A DNA stretch of 64,000 nt from Amycolatopsis jiangsuensis (GTDB taxonomy: Bacteria; Actinomycetota; Actinomycetes; Mycobacteriales; Pseudonocardiaceae): NCBI RefSeq assembly GCF_014204865.1, contig NZ_JACHMG010000001.1, positions 4,552,501-4,616,500 of the forward strand, given 5' to 3'. The notes under the pieces are model-generated. The model did no database searches, had not been told where the DNA came from, and saw nothing but the letters and a program-made list of their open reading frames with translations. The position numbers and the translations under genes were made by a program. This document shows, piece by piece, positions 8,350-17,313 of the stretch; position 1 is the stretch's first letter; every line of letters starts with the position of its first letter.

Positions 8350-9321
8350 TCACGGACCGGCCGGTCCCGAGCGCCGCCGCCGGCGGCGCAGCCACCACCC
8401 GAGCGCCCCGGCCGGGATTCCCAGCACCACGGCGAAGGGCACGAGCGCGCCGAGCACCTGCAGCAGCCCGCCGCCGAAGACCAGGAACCCGTCCCAGCCG
8501 TCGGCGAGGTCATCGAGGAAACCACTCGATTCGCCGGAGGTCTGTGCGACAGCCGATCGGGTGACCGACACCGTGACCGTCGCCATCGCGACCGTCCCGG
8601 CGAGCGCGGCCTGCTGGCGTTCGAGCGACTCCAGCTCCGCCTCCCGGCTCGTCAGCTCGCTCTCCACGGAGGCGATCTCGGACACCGACGCGGCCTTCGC
8701 CAGCAGAGCCCGGACCCGCTCGACACTCGTGCGCTGCGTGGCCAACCGGGCGTCCACGTCGACCACCTGCCCGGTCACGTCGCGCGTGCTCAGCTCGCGC
8801 TTGGTGACCTTGCCGAGCGCGGCGAGCTGGTCGAGTACCGGATCGAGCTTTTCCGCGGGCACGGACAGGCTCAGCGTGGCGGAATCGGCGCTGCTGGTCT
8901 CCTGCCCGGGGTACCCGCCGGCGGCGGACGCGATGGTCCGCGCGCCGGACACCACGTCCCCGGGCTTCGGCGTGGTGACGTCCAGCCGGGCGCTGCGGGC
9001 CAGCTTGCGATCGGCGGTGATCGGTCCGGCGGCCGGCTGCTTCGGCGCCGTTCCCGGCAGTGCCGGTGCCGGTGCCGACTGTTCCGCTCCCGACTGCTTC
9101 GGCGCCCTTCCCAGCTGTCCCGACGCCTTTCCCGACTGTTCCGACGCCGGTCCGGACTGTTCCGGCGCCCCTTGTACAGCTGCCCGCTGCTCCGGCTTCA
9201 CCGCGACTCCGGAATCCGCCGGCGCCCCGGCCGACGACGTGGCCGGCTGCGTGCCGCTGCACCCGGCGAGCAGCACCATCAGCCCGCACCCGGCGAGCAG
9301 GCATCTCCATCGGGTCCGCAT
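8350..9321 (-). CDS. DUF4349 domain lipoprotein
   Basis: A 323-residue lipoprotein. The lipobox LLAGCSGT (Cys about residue 21) is followed by a Gln/Ser/Ala/Pro-rich linker to about residue 105. The DUF4349 domain covers about 105-300, including VTKRELSTRDVTGQVVDVDA, a coiled coil (about 190-245) and a C-terminal membrane helix (about 280-310) with an Arg-rich end. The protein is thus anchored by lipid and helix. Biochemical function is unknown for the family. The gene lies between gpmA and the ybjN-mshA operon, 66 bases after the ybjN-like stop. Confidence 0.85.
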   Translation of the reverse strand: MRTRWRCLLAGCGLMVLLAGCSGTQPATSSAGAPADSGVAVKPEQRAAVQGAPEQSGPASEQSGKASGQLGRAPKQSGAEQSAPAPALPGTAPKQPAAGPITADRKLARSARLDVTTPKPGDVVSGARTIASAAGGYPGQETSSADSATLSLSVPAEKLDPVLDQLAALGKVTKRELSTRDVTGQVVDVDARLATQRTSVERVRALLAKAASVSEIASVESELTSREAELESLERQQAALAGTVAMATVTVSVTRSAVAQTSGESSGFLDDLADGWDGFLVFGGGLLQVLGALVPFAVVLGIPAGALGWWLRRRRRRSGPAGP

Positions 9322-9387
9322 CCGTGTCTCCCTCCAGTAGGCGGCGGGGAGACGGACGCACCGGTCAGCGTCGTTGCACGCGCACGG

Positions 9388-9900
9388 TCACGAGTCGGTC
9401 AACCCGGGTTCGTGCGGTTTCGCCGGCTCCACCAGGTGCTTGAACGCCTGGAGGTTCGCCAGCGACTCACCGCGGGAGACCCGCCAGTCCCATTCACGCT
9501 TGATCGACGTGGCGAAGCCGATCTCCAGCAGGGTGTTGAAATCGCCGTCCGCGGCCTCCAGCACCTGACCGAGGATCTTGTCCAGTTCGGCGGCCGTCAC
9601 CGTTTCCTTGCCGAACCGCCCGACCAGGTAGATGTCCCCCACACTGTCCACTGTGTAGTGCACGCCGTAGAGCCGGGCGTTGCGCTGCAACAGGTACCGG
9701 TAGACCTGCTCGTGCCGCTCGTCGGGACGGCGGCAGACGAACGCCTCCACGGAGAACGCGTGGTCGCCGTCCACGAGCCAGCAGTTGGTCTGCAGTTTCT
9801 TGGTGCCGGGCAGGGTGACGAAGTACCGGCCCGCACCACGCCGGTCGTAGGACAGCCCTGATTCGTCCAAAGTGGACTTGATGGTCGCGTCGAGGCTCAC
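9388..9900 (-). CDS. YbjN domain protein
   Basis: A 170-residue soluble protein of the YbjN family (type III chaperone-like fold), conserved next to mshA in actinobacteria (Rv0487 in M. tuberculosis). Recognisable segments are the basic-aromatic [26 protein letters not shown] and [14 protein letters not shown]. The GTG start at 9900 overlaps the mshA stop by 4 bases; a much longer open frame upstream is only mshA read in another frame. The role is not established; the fixed neighbourhood suggests a link to mycothiol or envelope metabolism (inference). Confidence 0.88.
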   Translation of the reverse strand: MSLDATIKSTLDESGLSYDRRGAGRYFVTLPGTKKLQTNCWLVDGDHAFSVEAFVCRRPDERHEQVYRYLLQRNARLYGVHYTVDSVGDIYLVGRFGKETVTAAELDKILGQVLEAADGDFNTLLEIGFATSIKREWDWRVSRGESLANLQAFKHLVEPAKPHEPGLTDS

Positions 9901-11201
9901 ACCGCCACCTCCGCTCGTCGTTCGAGAGCCTGCCGGAACGCCGTACTCGCCTGAGCGTAGATGTCCAGCAGCGAATCCGTGGTCCGCCGCCAGGAGAACC
10001 GCCGCGCGTGCGGCACCGCGTTGGCGACCAGCTCCGCCCGCCAGTCCGGGCGCAGCGCGACCGCGGCGAGCGCGTCCGCCCAGTCCGTGGCACGGTGCGA
10101 AGGCACCAGCAGCCCGGATACCCCGTGCGGCACCGCGACCGGCAGCCCGCCCACTTCCGCGGCCACCACCGGCGTACCGCACGCCTGGGCCTCCAGCGCG
10201 ACCAGGCCGAACGACTCGTTGTAGCTCGGCACCGCGACCACGTCGGCCGCACGGAACACCGTGCGCAGCTTCGGCCCCGGCTGCGGGGGAAGGAACCGAA
10301 CCTGCTCGGAGATACCGAGCGTGGCGGCCATCTCCCGCAACGCCTGCGGCTGCGCCAACCCGGTGCCGGACGGCCCGCCGACGATCAGTACCACGAGCCG
10401 TCGCGCCAGCTCCGGATGCCGGCGCAGCAGCTCCGCCGCGGCGTGCAGCAGCACGTCCGGCGCCTTGAGCGGCTGGATACGCCCGGCGAAGGCGAGCACC
10501 ACCGCGTCCGACGGCAGGTCCAGCGCACGCCGGGCCTCCGGCTTCGACCCCGGCGTGAACCGGTCGAGGTCGACCCCCGGCGGAACGGCGTGCACCGCGT
10601 CCGGCGCGGCCCCGTACAGATCGACCAGTTGCCTGGCCTCGACCTGGGTGTTCGCGACCAGGCAGTCGGCCTCCCCGACGACCTGTTCCTCCCCCATCAC
10701 CCGGGTCCGCGGCTCCGGCTTGTCGCCTTCGGCCAGCAGCGAGTTCTTGACCTTGGCCAGGGTGTGCGCGGTGTGTACCAGCGGTACGCCCCAGCGGTCC
10801 CGGGCGAGCCAGCCGACCTGCCCGGAAAGCCAGTAGTGCGAATGGATCAGGTCGTAGTAGCCGGGTTCGTGGAACGCCTCGGCCCGCAGTACCCCGGAGG
10901 TGAACGCGCACAGCTGAGCGGGCAGCTCGTCGCGGGAGAGCGGCTCGAACGGCCCGGCCTGGACGTGGCGCACTGTGACGCCGGGCGACAGCTCGGCCTG
11001 CGGCGGCTGGTCCGAGGACGTCGCGCGGGTGAACACCTCCACCTCGACGCCACGCCGGGCCATCTCCTGCGCGGTCTGGCTGATGTACACGTTCATCCCG
11101 CCCGCGTCGCCGGTACCCGGCTGTTCCAGCGGTGAGGTGTGCACGGACAGCACGGCGATCCGGCGTGGTTCGGCCCGGAACCCGTTGAGGGAGCTGGTCA
11201 C
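9897..11201 (-). CDS. mshA: D-inositol-3-phosphate glycosyltransferase (mycothiol biosynthesis)
   Basis: A 434-residue GT4 glycosyltransferase that joins N-acetylglucosamine to inositol-3-phosphate, the first mycothiol step. The donor-loop [12 protein letters not shown] is at about 28-40 and the GT4 E-x7-E motif appears as [19 protein letters not shown] near residue 325. The start is GTG at 11201, 5 bases after the stop of the alpha/beta hydrolase. It is part of a run: transpeptidase, hydrolase, mshA, YbjN. Mycothiol is also the cofactor of the enzyme family seen at 17129-17827. Confidence 0.96.
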   Translation of the reverse strand: MTSSLNGFRAEPRRIAVLSVHTSPLEQPGTGDAGGMNVYISQTAQEMARRGVEVEVFTRATSSDQPPQAELSPGVTVRHVQAGPFEPLSRDELPAQLCAFTSGVLRAEAFHEPGYYDLIHSHYWLSGQVGWLARDRWGVPLVHTAHTLAKVKNSLLAEGDKPEPRTRVMGEEQVVGEADCLVANTQVEARQLVDLYGAAPDAVHAVPPGVDLDRFTPGSKPEARRALDLPSDAVVLAFAGRIQPLKAPDVLLHAAAELLRRHPELARRLVVLIVGGPSGTGLAQPQALREMAATLGISEQVRFLPPQPGPKLRTVFRAADVVAVPSYNESFGLVALEAQACGTPVVAAEVGGLPVAVPHGVSGLLVPSHRATDWADALAAVALRPDWRAELVANAVPHARRFSWRRTTDSLLDIYAQASTAFRQALERRAEVAV

Positions 11202-11206
11202 CTGGT

Positions 11207-12037
11207 CTACTCCTGCTCTTCGGCCGTTTCCCCGGAGAACTGCCGCAGCAGCGAGTTGAACTCACCCGGCTCCTCGACGAACGGCAGATGCCCCGCGTCA
11301 ACGAACCAACGCAGAACGGCCCCCGGAATCTTCCCGGCCGAGTACTCGGCCGCAGCGGGCGACACCACACCGTCGGCCGTGCCGTGCACGACCAGCACCG
11401 GCTTGTCCACCGCGGCCAGCACCTCGGCGCTGCCGATGTCCCGCCGGAACAGCGCGCCACGCACCGACGGCGGTACCGCGAGCGACTGCCCGAGCATCGC
11501 CTGCGCGTACGTTCCGGGCACGCGGGGGTTCGCCTGCGCCCGCGCGAACTCGACCAGCGCCGGAACCGCGACCTCGGCGTCCTCGGACAGCGCCGCGGGC
11601 AGTGCGGCCCGCATGATCGGACCGGTCCGGCCACCCTCGCGGCCCCGGCCGATCTCGGTGATCGCGCCGGCGAGCACGATCCCGGACAGCCGTGCGCTGC
11701 CGTGCACCCGCAGGTAGTCCGCGATCACCAGGCCGCCGTAGGACCAGCCGACCAGAATCGCGTCCGGACCGGCGAAGTCGAGCACCGCGGCGAGATCCTC
11801 GGCCCACTGCCGTGGATCGTCGTAGCCCACCGCGGGCACGTCGGACGCGCCGTGGCCGCGCAGATCCATCGCGACCAGCCGGAACCGTGTGGACAGCGCC
11901 GGATCGGCCAGCTGCGCGGACCAGGCGGCGCCGGACTGCGCCCATCCGTGCACGAAAACGATCGGGCGCGTGTTCTCCGCACCTTCGACCCGCAGCGCGA
12001 TGCGTACTCCGCCGAGGCCGGCGACTTCGGTTTTCAC
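11207..12037 (-). CDS. Alpha/beta hydrolase
   Basis: A 276-residue hydrolase. The oxyanion region is [11 protein letters not shown], the nucleophile elbow GWSYGGL (Ser about residue 98), the acid Asp in [10 protein letters not shown] and the His in DAGHLPFVE. There is no signal peptide. The GTG start is 22 bases after the transpeptidase stop, and the stop is 5 bases before mshA, so it belongs to the same transcription unit. Substrate unknown. Confidence 0.9.
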   Translation of the reverse strand: MKTEVAGLGGVRIALRVEGAENTRPIVFVHGWAQSGAAWSAQLADPALSTRFRLVAMDLRGHGASDVPAVGYDDPRQWAEDLAAVLDFAGPDAILVGWSYGGLVIADYLRVHGSARLSGIVLAGAITEIGRGREGGRTGPIMRAALPAALSEDAEVAVPALVEFARAQANPRVPGTYAQAMLGQSLAVPPSVRGALFRRDIGSAEVLAAVDKPVLVVHGTADGVVSPAAAEYSAGKIPGAVLRWFVDAGHLPFVEEPGEFNSLLRQFSGETAEEQE

Positions 12038-12059
12038 AAGGTCACTTCGTAGCAGAAGG

Positions 12060-13238
12060 TCACTTCGCCGCGGAGAGGGTCTGCCAGGTGGGCCAGTCGT
12101 AGAACCAGTCCTTGACGTCGGAGCCCATCGGGCTCTTCTGCTGCGCGCCGGTGACCTCCACCGGGTCGCCGATCATCGCCGAGTCGAAGAAGTCCTTCGC
12201 GTCCGCCTCGAGCAGGTTGACGCAGCCGTGCGAGTTGTTCGTCTTGCCGATCGCGGCCGCGTTGTCCTGGTTCTCGTGGATGAACTCGCCGTGGTTGGAG
12301 ATCCGGCAGGCCCACTTCTTGTTCACGTTGGTGTAGCCGTAACGGGCGTTGTCGAACACCGCGTGCGGCTGCTTCGACATCACGATGTAGGTGCCGTTGG
12401 GGGTGTTGCGGTCCACCTCCGCGTCGAGGCCGTTGGAGCAGGGGTAGCTCTTGGCCTCGGCGCCGCCGCGGTAGACCCTCATCGTGTGGTCCGGCGTGTG
12501 CACCTTGACCACCTGGTTGCGGCCGATGGTGAACTTCGTGGTCACGTCGGCCTTGCCGTAGGCGCCGCCGCCCAGCTCGACGCCGTAGAGGTTCGCCTCG
12601 ACCTCCACGGTGGTGTTCTCCGGCCAGTACTCCTTCGGCCGCCAGTCGACCTGCGTCGCGGACAGCCAGCCCCAGGCACCCTCGACGTCGGACTCGGTCT
12701 TGACCTTCAGCGCCTTCTCCACCGCGGCCCGGTCCTTGGGCGCGGCGTTGAACTTGACGCTGATCGGCATCGCGACGCCGACCTTCGCGTCGTCGGCCGG
12801 GTTCAGCGTGGCGCGCACCTGCTTGGCCGGGCTGATCGTGGCGAACGAGCCGGTGAGCTCGGCGGGTCGCTGGTCACTGCCCAGCGCCTTGGCCGAGTAG
12901 GTGTAGGTCTTGCCGTAGCCGAGGGATTCGGAGCTGGTCCACGACGAGCCGTCCTCGGCCAGCTCACCCTTGACCTGGGCGCCGCTGGAGCTGGTCACCT
13001 TGACCTCGGTCAGCTTGCCCTCGGCGACCTTCACCACGATCGGATCGCGCACTCCCGCGTCCTTGGCGTCGACGGCCGGGGTGGCGGTGATTTTCGCCAC
13101 CGGCTCGACCGGCTTGCCGCCGTTTTCACTGCCGCCCTGCGGCAACGCGGTGCCGTTGTTGCTGGTCGCACACGCGGCCGTGAGCGCGGCCGCGCCCGCG
13201 GCGAGCGCTGCCTTGAACACCGTACGGCGCTCGATCAC
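12060..13238 (-). CDS. L,D-transpeptidase lipoprotein with Ig-like domains
   Basis: A 392-residue exported enzyme making 3-3 peptidoglycan crosslinks. The lipobox ALTAACATS puts the lipid Cys near residue 23. Two Ig-like modules (about 45-140 and 140-240) precede the YkuD catalytic domain (about 245-370), whose active-site motif reads NNSHGCVNL with the upstream His in NHGEFIHEN. Architecture and length match actinobacterial Ldt proteins such as LprQ. The ATG start at 13238 begins a four-gene run ending at the YbjN gene. The acceptor specificity is not visible. Confidence 0.94.
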   Translation of the reverse strand: MIERRTVFKAALAAGAAALTAACATSNNGTALPQGGSENGGKPVEPVAKITATPAVDAKDAGVRDPIVVKVAEGKLTEVKVTSSSGAQVKGELAEDGSSWTSSESLGYGKTYTYSAKALGSDQRPAELTGSFATISPAKQVRATLNPADDAKVGVAMPISVKFNAAPKDRAAVEKALKVKTESDVEGAWGWLSATQVDWRPKEYWPENTTVEVEANLYGVELGGGAYGKADVTTKFTIGRNQVVKVHTPDHTMRVYRGGAEAKSYPCSNGLDAEVDRNTPNGTYIVMSKQPHAVFDNARYGYTNVNKKWACRISNHGEFIHENQDNAAAIGKTNNSHGCVNLLEADAKDFFDSAMIGDPVEVTGAQQKSPMGSDVKDWFYDWPTWQTLSAAK

Positions 13239-13389
13239 CGTCTACCTCCCGTTGTCCCCCGCACCGGCGCCTCGGCTGTCCGAGGGCCCACCGCGATCAG
13301 CGCCGGCGAGCGCCACGACGTTACCCGCAGCGGGGAAATTCCACTCCTGTGCGGGAGACGTTTCACCCGCGGGCCCGGTTGCCATCGGT

Positions 13390-14544
13390 TCACAACGCGC
13401 AGCCGATCAGCAAGGGTTCCGGGTGCAGCCGCACGCCGAACCGGGCTTCGACGCCGTCGCGCACCTGCCTGGCGAGCGCGAGCAGGTCGGCGGTGCTCGC
13501 CCCGCCACGGTTGGTGAGCGCGAGGGTGTGTTTGGTGGACAAGGAAACGCGGCCACCCGGACCCGGGTGTCCCTTGCCGAAACCGGCGCGGTCGATGAGC
13601 CACGCGGCGGACAGCTTCACCCCGCCTTCGGCCGGGTACTGCGGTGGCTCGCCCGCGGCAGCGGTGATTCGCGCCACCGTCGCGGCACTTTCGTCCGCCG
13701 GGACGATCGGGTTGGTGAAAAACGAACCGGCGCTCCAGGTGTCGTGGTCCGCCGGATCCAGCACCATGCCCTTGCCGCGGCGCAGGCCGAGCACCGCCTC
13801 ACGAGCCCGCGCGGTGGGGACTTTCGCACCGATTTCGACACCCAGCGTGCGCGCCAGCTCCGCGTACCGCACCGGCGCGGACTCGCCGGACGGGTCGATC
13901 CGGAACCGCACACTGAGCACCACCCCGCGGTCGGTGCCCTTGAGCACGCTGGTGCGGTAGCCGAAGCCCAGTTCCCCGGCAGGGACCGTGCGGATTTCCC
14001 GGGCGGCGCGGTCGTAGAGCCGCACGGAGACGATCGACTCGGCCACCTCGCAGCCGTACGCGCCGACGTTCTGGATCGGCGTGGCACCGACCGACCCGGG
14101 GATGCCGGAGAGGCATTCGAGCCCGCCGAGACCCGCGTCGGCCAGCTCGGCGACGAACGCGTCCCACTCCTGCCCGGCGGCGACCTCGACCACGTCGCCG
14201 TCGCTGTCGCCGTCGGCGTCGCCGTCGCCGTCGCCGTCGCGGGTCCAGCCGCTGGACGCGATCCGCACGAGCGTGCCCGCGAACCCGTCGTCCGCCACCA
14301 CTAGGTTCGATCCGCCGCCCAGCAGCAGCACCGGTTCGCCGGCGTCGTCCGCGTCCCGCACGGCGGCGACGAGGTCTTCGCTGGTAGCGGCGTGCACGAA
14401 CCGGCGCGCCGGCCCACCGAGCCGCAGGGTGGTGCAGTCGGCGAGCCGCGGTGCGGCGGTGCCGTCCGCCAGCCGCGGTACGGCGGTGGCCTTTTCGCCG
14501 GTGGTGGAAACGGCGTCGCCACCACCGTTGTCAACGGTGTTCAC
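13390..14544 (-). CDS. murB: UDP-N-acetylmuramate dehydrogenase
   Basis: A 384-residue FAD enzyme reducing UDP-GlcNAc-enolpyruvate to UDP-MurNAc. FAD-binding motifs LLLGGGSNLVV and LSGIPGSVGATPIQNVGAYG are clear, the catalytic Ser is in SAGSFFTNPIV, and the C-terminal end HPEPLLIGCAL is typical. The GTG at 14544 gives a roughly 40-residue N-terminal arm with a near-repeat (PRLADG / PRLADC). An unusual (Asp-Gly)n stretch sits in the FAD domain, see 14194-14241. It is divergent from the DUF2505 gene across 55 bases. Confidence 0.94.
   Translation of the reverse strand: MNTVDNGGGDAVSTTGEKATAVPRLADGTAAPRLADCTTLRLGGPARRFVHAATSEDLVAAVRDADDAGEPVLLLGGGSNLVVADDGFAGTLVRIASSGWTRDGDGDGDADGDSDGDVVEVAAGQEWDAFVAELADAGLGGLECLSGIPGSVGATPIQNVGAYGCEVAESIVSVRLYDRAAREIRTVPAGELGFGYRTSVLKGTDRGVVLSVRFRIDPSGESAPVRYAELARTLGVEIGAKVPTARAREAVLGLRRGKGMVLDPADHDTWSAGSFFTNPIVPADESAATVARITAAAGEPPQYPAEGGVKLSAAWLIDRAGFGKGHPGPGGRVSLSTKHTLALTNRGGASTADLLALARQVRDGVEARFGVRLHPEPLLIGCAL
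14194..14241. repeat. Hexanucleotide repeat (8 x 6 bp) inside murB
   Basis: Eight tandem GTCGCC-like hexamers on the plus strand, three with one change, encode a run of alternating Asp and Gly (about 15 residues) in MurB just after the LVRIASSGW segment. The reading frame is kept whatever the copy number, so length polymorphism would only change a surface loop. Confidence 0.85.
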
Positions 14545-14599
14545 GCTGCCCAACGGTACTGGCCCCCGGCGCGGGACCCGGCCGGTACTGTCACCGACC

Positions 14600-15181
14600 A
14601 TGGGTTCCCGGATCGAGCACCGTGGCGAGTTCTCCGGCACACTCGCGGACGTGTTCGCCGCAGTGGCCGGCGAGGAGGCAGTGCGAGCCCGCCTGGCCGC
14701 CCTCGGCGGCGACGACGGCAAGCTCCTGTCGTACACGTCCGAAGGCGACGCAGTGCGCTACGAACTGCAACACGGCATCCCCGCCGCGCGCCTGCCGTCC
14801 GCCGTACGCGCCCTGCACAAGGGCGACATCATCGTCCGGAGAAAGCAAACCTGGCAACCGTCAGGCGACAGCTACAAGGGCCGCACCGACGTCACCGTCA
14901 GCGGCGTACCAGGCGAAATCAGCGCACAGACGTCTCTCACCTCCAGCGGTTCCGGCGGTCCCGACCATTCCGGCGCCCCCGGCAGCCCCGGCAGCCCCGG
15001 CAGCCCCGGCAGCCCCGGCAGCCCCGGCAGCGAGACCATGATTTTCCGCACCACCGGTGAAGTCGTGGTCCGCATCCCCTTGGTCGGCGGCCGGGTCGAG
15101 GAGTTCGTCGCACAGCAGGTGACCACCCTCCTGCAGCGCGAGGACGAGTTCACCACCCAATGGCTGACCGACCACTCCTGA
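14600..15181 (+). CDS. DUF2505 (SRPBCC-like) protein with Gly-Ser-Pro linker
   Basis: A 193-residue protein. The N-terminal 110 residues (IEHRGEFSGTLADVFAAVAG onward) and C-terminal 50 residues form a DUF2505 domain, an SRPBCC-like hydrophobic-pocket fold found beside murB in actinobacteria. Between them is an inserted (Gly-Ser-Pro)6 stretch encoded by a 9-bp tandem repeat. The ATG at 14600 was chosen over upstream in-frame codons because those lie in murB and the domain begins here. The ligand is unknown. Confidence 0.83.
   Translation: MGSRIEHRGEFSGTLADVFAAVAGEEAVRARLAALGGDDGKLLSYTSEGDAVRYELQHGIPAARLPSAVRALHKGDIIVRRKQTWQPSGDSYKGRTDVTVSGVPGEISAQTSLTSSGSGGPDHSGAPGSPGSPGSPGSPGSPGSETMIFRTTGEVVVRIPLVGGRVEEFVAQQVTTLLQREDEFTTQWLTDHS
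14978..15031. repeat. 9-bp tandem repeat (6 copies) in the DUF2505 gene
   Basis: Six perfect CCCGGCAGC units. They encode Pro-Gly-Ser repeats in the linker of the DUF2505 protein and keep the reading frame. Confidence 0.95.
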
Positions 15182-15371
15182 CCCCGGCCACTCCGACGGC
15201 CTCCGCAAGCCCGGCAACTCCAACGGCCCCGGCAACCACACCGCCTCCGGACGCCCCGTCAGCACCATCGGGCCCGGCGACTCCGGAACACCCAGCAACC
15301 TCTGCGATCCCAGCGGTCCCACTGATTCCCACGGTCCCAACGACTCCGGCGACCCAGCCGAGCACCTGCCC
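15182..15371. other. Low-complexity gap between DUF2505 and methyltransferase genes
   Basis: 190 bases. The frame of the following methyltransferase stays open from 15168 to its ATG at 15372 and reads as a Gly/Pro/Ser/Asp-rich collagen-like string (for example GPGDSG, SGPTDSHGPNDSGDP), but has no ATG, GTG or TTG. Another frame reads Thr/Pro/Ala-rich. The pattern looks like coding-type low complexity rather than a promoter. Confidence 0.5.
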
Positions 15372-16445
15372 ATGAACGTCACGCCCTCGCCAAAACTCCC
15401 CGGGGATCCGGGTCCGCGTTCGGCTCCGGAGACACCGGTGAGTCCGGCCGAATTCGCCGCAAGCGCCACACCCACACCCTCGCCTCCACCCACACCCTCG
15501 CCTCCACCCACACCCTCGTCCCCACCCACAGCCGCGCCCCCACCCACAGCCCCGGCGCCTCCACCCACCCCCACGCCCTCCCCGTCGCCAAAACCGACTC
15601 GCGCCAACGGCACCCGCGCGAAAGCCCGTGCCAAAGCCGCGTCCTCCCCGCGAGCTGCGCGGGTGGTTCCGGTCGGGGCTCCGACTCGGGGCACCACCAA
15701 CCCCAACCGGTTGCGGCGGGTGGATCGGTGGCTTGCCGCCGATCCCGCTGTCACGCGGTTGCTGCGGCGGAGCGAAAGTCCCCTTGTCGTCGATCTCGGT
15801 TACGGGGCGTCGCCGGTGACGACTGTGGAGCTGGCGCGGTGGCTGGCTCGGGTCCGGGGTGACGTGCGGGTGCTCGGGCTCGAGCTCGATCCCGAACGCG
15901 TCGCGCTCGCGCGGACGGCCGCGGATCCGCCGCGGCTGGACTTCCGCCGCGGAGGTTTCGAACTCGCCGGGACGCGACCGGTGCTGGTGCGCGCGTTCAA
16001 CGTCCTGCGCCAGTACGCCGAGCACGAGGTCGAAGGCGCCTGGCGGCTGATGCTCGACGCGATGCCCGCCGGCGGGCTGCTCGTCGAGGGCACCTGCGAC
16101 GAGATCGGCCGGCTCGTCACCTGGGTCACCGTGGCCGCGGGCGGACCGGTGTCACTCACCCTCTCGCTGCGCCTTGCTGAACTGGACCGTCCGTCCACAG
16201 TGGCCGAACGCCTGCCGAAGATCCTCATCCACCGCAACGTTCCCGGCGAGCGCATCCACGCTCTCCTGACCACTTTGGACGCATGCTGGGCCACTGCCGC
16301 ACCGCAGCGCGCGTTCGGCGCCCGCGCCCGCTGGGCCACCGCGGTGGCGATGCTGCCCGGCCGTGGCTGGCCGGTGCTGGGCCGTCCCGACCGCCGTCGG
16401 GCCGGGGAGTTGACCGTGCCCTGGGAGAGCGTCGCGCCCCGCTGA
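15372..16445 (+). CDS. Class I SAM-dependent methyltransferase with proline-rich N-terminal arm
   Basis: A 357-residue protein. Residues 1-110 are Pro/Thr/Ser/Ala-rich with repeated TPSPPP and PPTP units, then a basic stretch. The catalytic fold starts near RRVDRWLAADPAV; the SAM loop is VVDLGYGASPVTT and the acidic end of strand 2 is VLGLELDPERV. The target is unknown. The fold occupies only about 245 residues, so the arm is an accessory extension, possibly grown by repeat expansion. It is 190 bases downstream of the DUF2505 gene, same strand. Confidence 0.82.
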   Translation: MNVTPSPKLPGDPGPRSAPETPVSPAEFAASATPTPSPPPTPSPPPTPSSPPTAAPPPTAPAPPPTPTPSPSPKPTRANGTRAKARAKAASSPRAARVVPVGAPTRGTTNPNRLRRVDRWLAADPAVTRLLRRSESPLVVDLGYGASPVTTVELARWLARVRGDVRVLGLELDPERVALARTAADPPRLDFRRGGFELAGTRPVLVRAFNVLRQYAEHEVEGAWRLMLDAMPAGGLLVEGTCDEIGRLVTWVTVAAGGPVSLTLSLRLAELDRPSTVAERLPKILIHRNVPGERIHALLTTLDACWATAAPQRAFGARARWATAVAMLPGRGWPVLGRPDRRRAGELTVPWESVAPR

Positions 16446-16485
16446 CCCCCACCTGTTCACCAGTCCCACCCCGTCGGGTCATCCG

Positions 16486-17313
16486 GTGGTGACCTTCGGT
16501 GATCACGATGGACGGGTGGAGCTGCTGGAACAGGTCACCGGATTGCTGCGCGGCGCGCTGGGTTCGCCGTGGCTGTGGGCACTCGTGTTCGCCGTGGCCG
16601 GTCTGGACGCACTGTTGCCGTTCATGCCGAGCGAGACGACTGTAGTGACGGTCGCGGTCCTGCTCGGTCCCGATCCGGGACGCCTCGCGCTGCTGACAGT
16701 CGCCGCGGCCACCGGCGCGTGGGCCGGAGACTGCCTCGGGTACGCCGTGGGTCGCGCTGCCGGCCCGCGGGCACTCGCGCGCCTACAGCGGGGACCTTCC
16801 GGACGACAGCGCTACGAGTGGGCCAGTACGCAGGTGCGCAGACAGGCACCGTTGCTGATCATCGCCGCGCGGTACCTCCCTGGCGGCCGCGTAGCGAGCG
16901 CCTTGGCCAACGGCAGTCTCGGCTACCCGCTTCGCCGCTTCGTGCCGTTAGACGCACTGGGCGCGACGCTGTGGGCGGTCTACAGCGCGCTGATCGGCCT
17001 CGCCGGCGGCGCCGCCTTCGCCGACCGGCCGGTGCACGGCTTGCTGCTCTCGTTCGCCCTCGCGCTGGCGTTGGTCACGCTCATCGAATTCGGCAGACGG
17101 CTTCGCGCCAGGCGGCTACGGTCGGTGCATGGACACTCCGCATCTGCTGGAGGCAATCGACGTCCACGCGGACCGGCTGAAGACGGCGGCGTTGACGGCC
17201 GGCCCGCACGCGCCGATCCCCAACTGTCCGAAGTGGACAATGGCCGACCTGGTGACACACCTGACCGAGGTGCTCTCCTACACCATCGACGCGATCACCG
17301 GCCACCACACTGA
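16486..17313 (+). CDS. DedA family membrane protein with overlapping C-terminal tail
   Basis: A 275-residue membrane protein of the DedA (SNARE-associated/VTT) family, implicated in undecaprenyl-phosphate or phospholipid flipping. The motif LPFMPSETTVVTVAVLLG and the GDCLGYAVGRAAG segment are diagnostic; YLPGGRVASALANGSLGYPL follows. The fold ends near residue 213. The remaining 60 residues (Gly/Arg/Asp/Pro-rich) lie wholly inside the next gene in another frame, so the natural stop appears to have been lost. Start uncertain: GTG at 16486, 16489 or 16516. Confidence 0.83.
   Translation: MVTFGDHDGRVELLEQVTGLLRGALGSPWLWALVFAVAGLDALLPFMPSETTVVTVAVLLGPDPGRLALLTVAAATGAWAGDCLGYAVGRAAGPRALARLQRGPSGRQRYEWASTQVRRQAPLLIIAARYLPGGRVASALANGSLGYPLRRFVPLDALGATLWAVYSALIGLAGGAAFADRPVHGLLLSFALALALVTLIEFGRRLRARRLRSVHGHSASAGGNRRPRGPAEDGGVDGRPARADPQLSEVDNGRPGDTPDRGALLHHRRDHRPPH

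Noticed and set aside
9901..11634. Long upstream extension of the YbjN frame
   Set aside because: It is mshA and part of the hydrolase read in another frame; the GTG at 9900 gives the normal family length.
14861..15754. 297-codon minus-strand frame rich in Gly/Ala/Val
   Set aside because: It is the antisense of the Pro- and Gly-Ser-Pro-rich coding repeats of two plus-strand genes, has no ribosome site and no family pattern.
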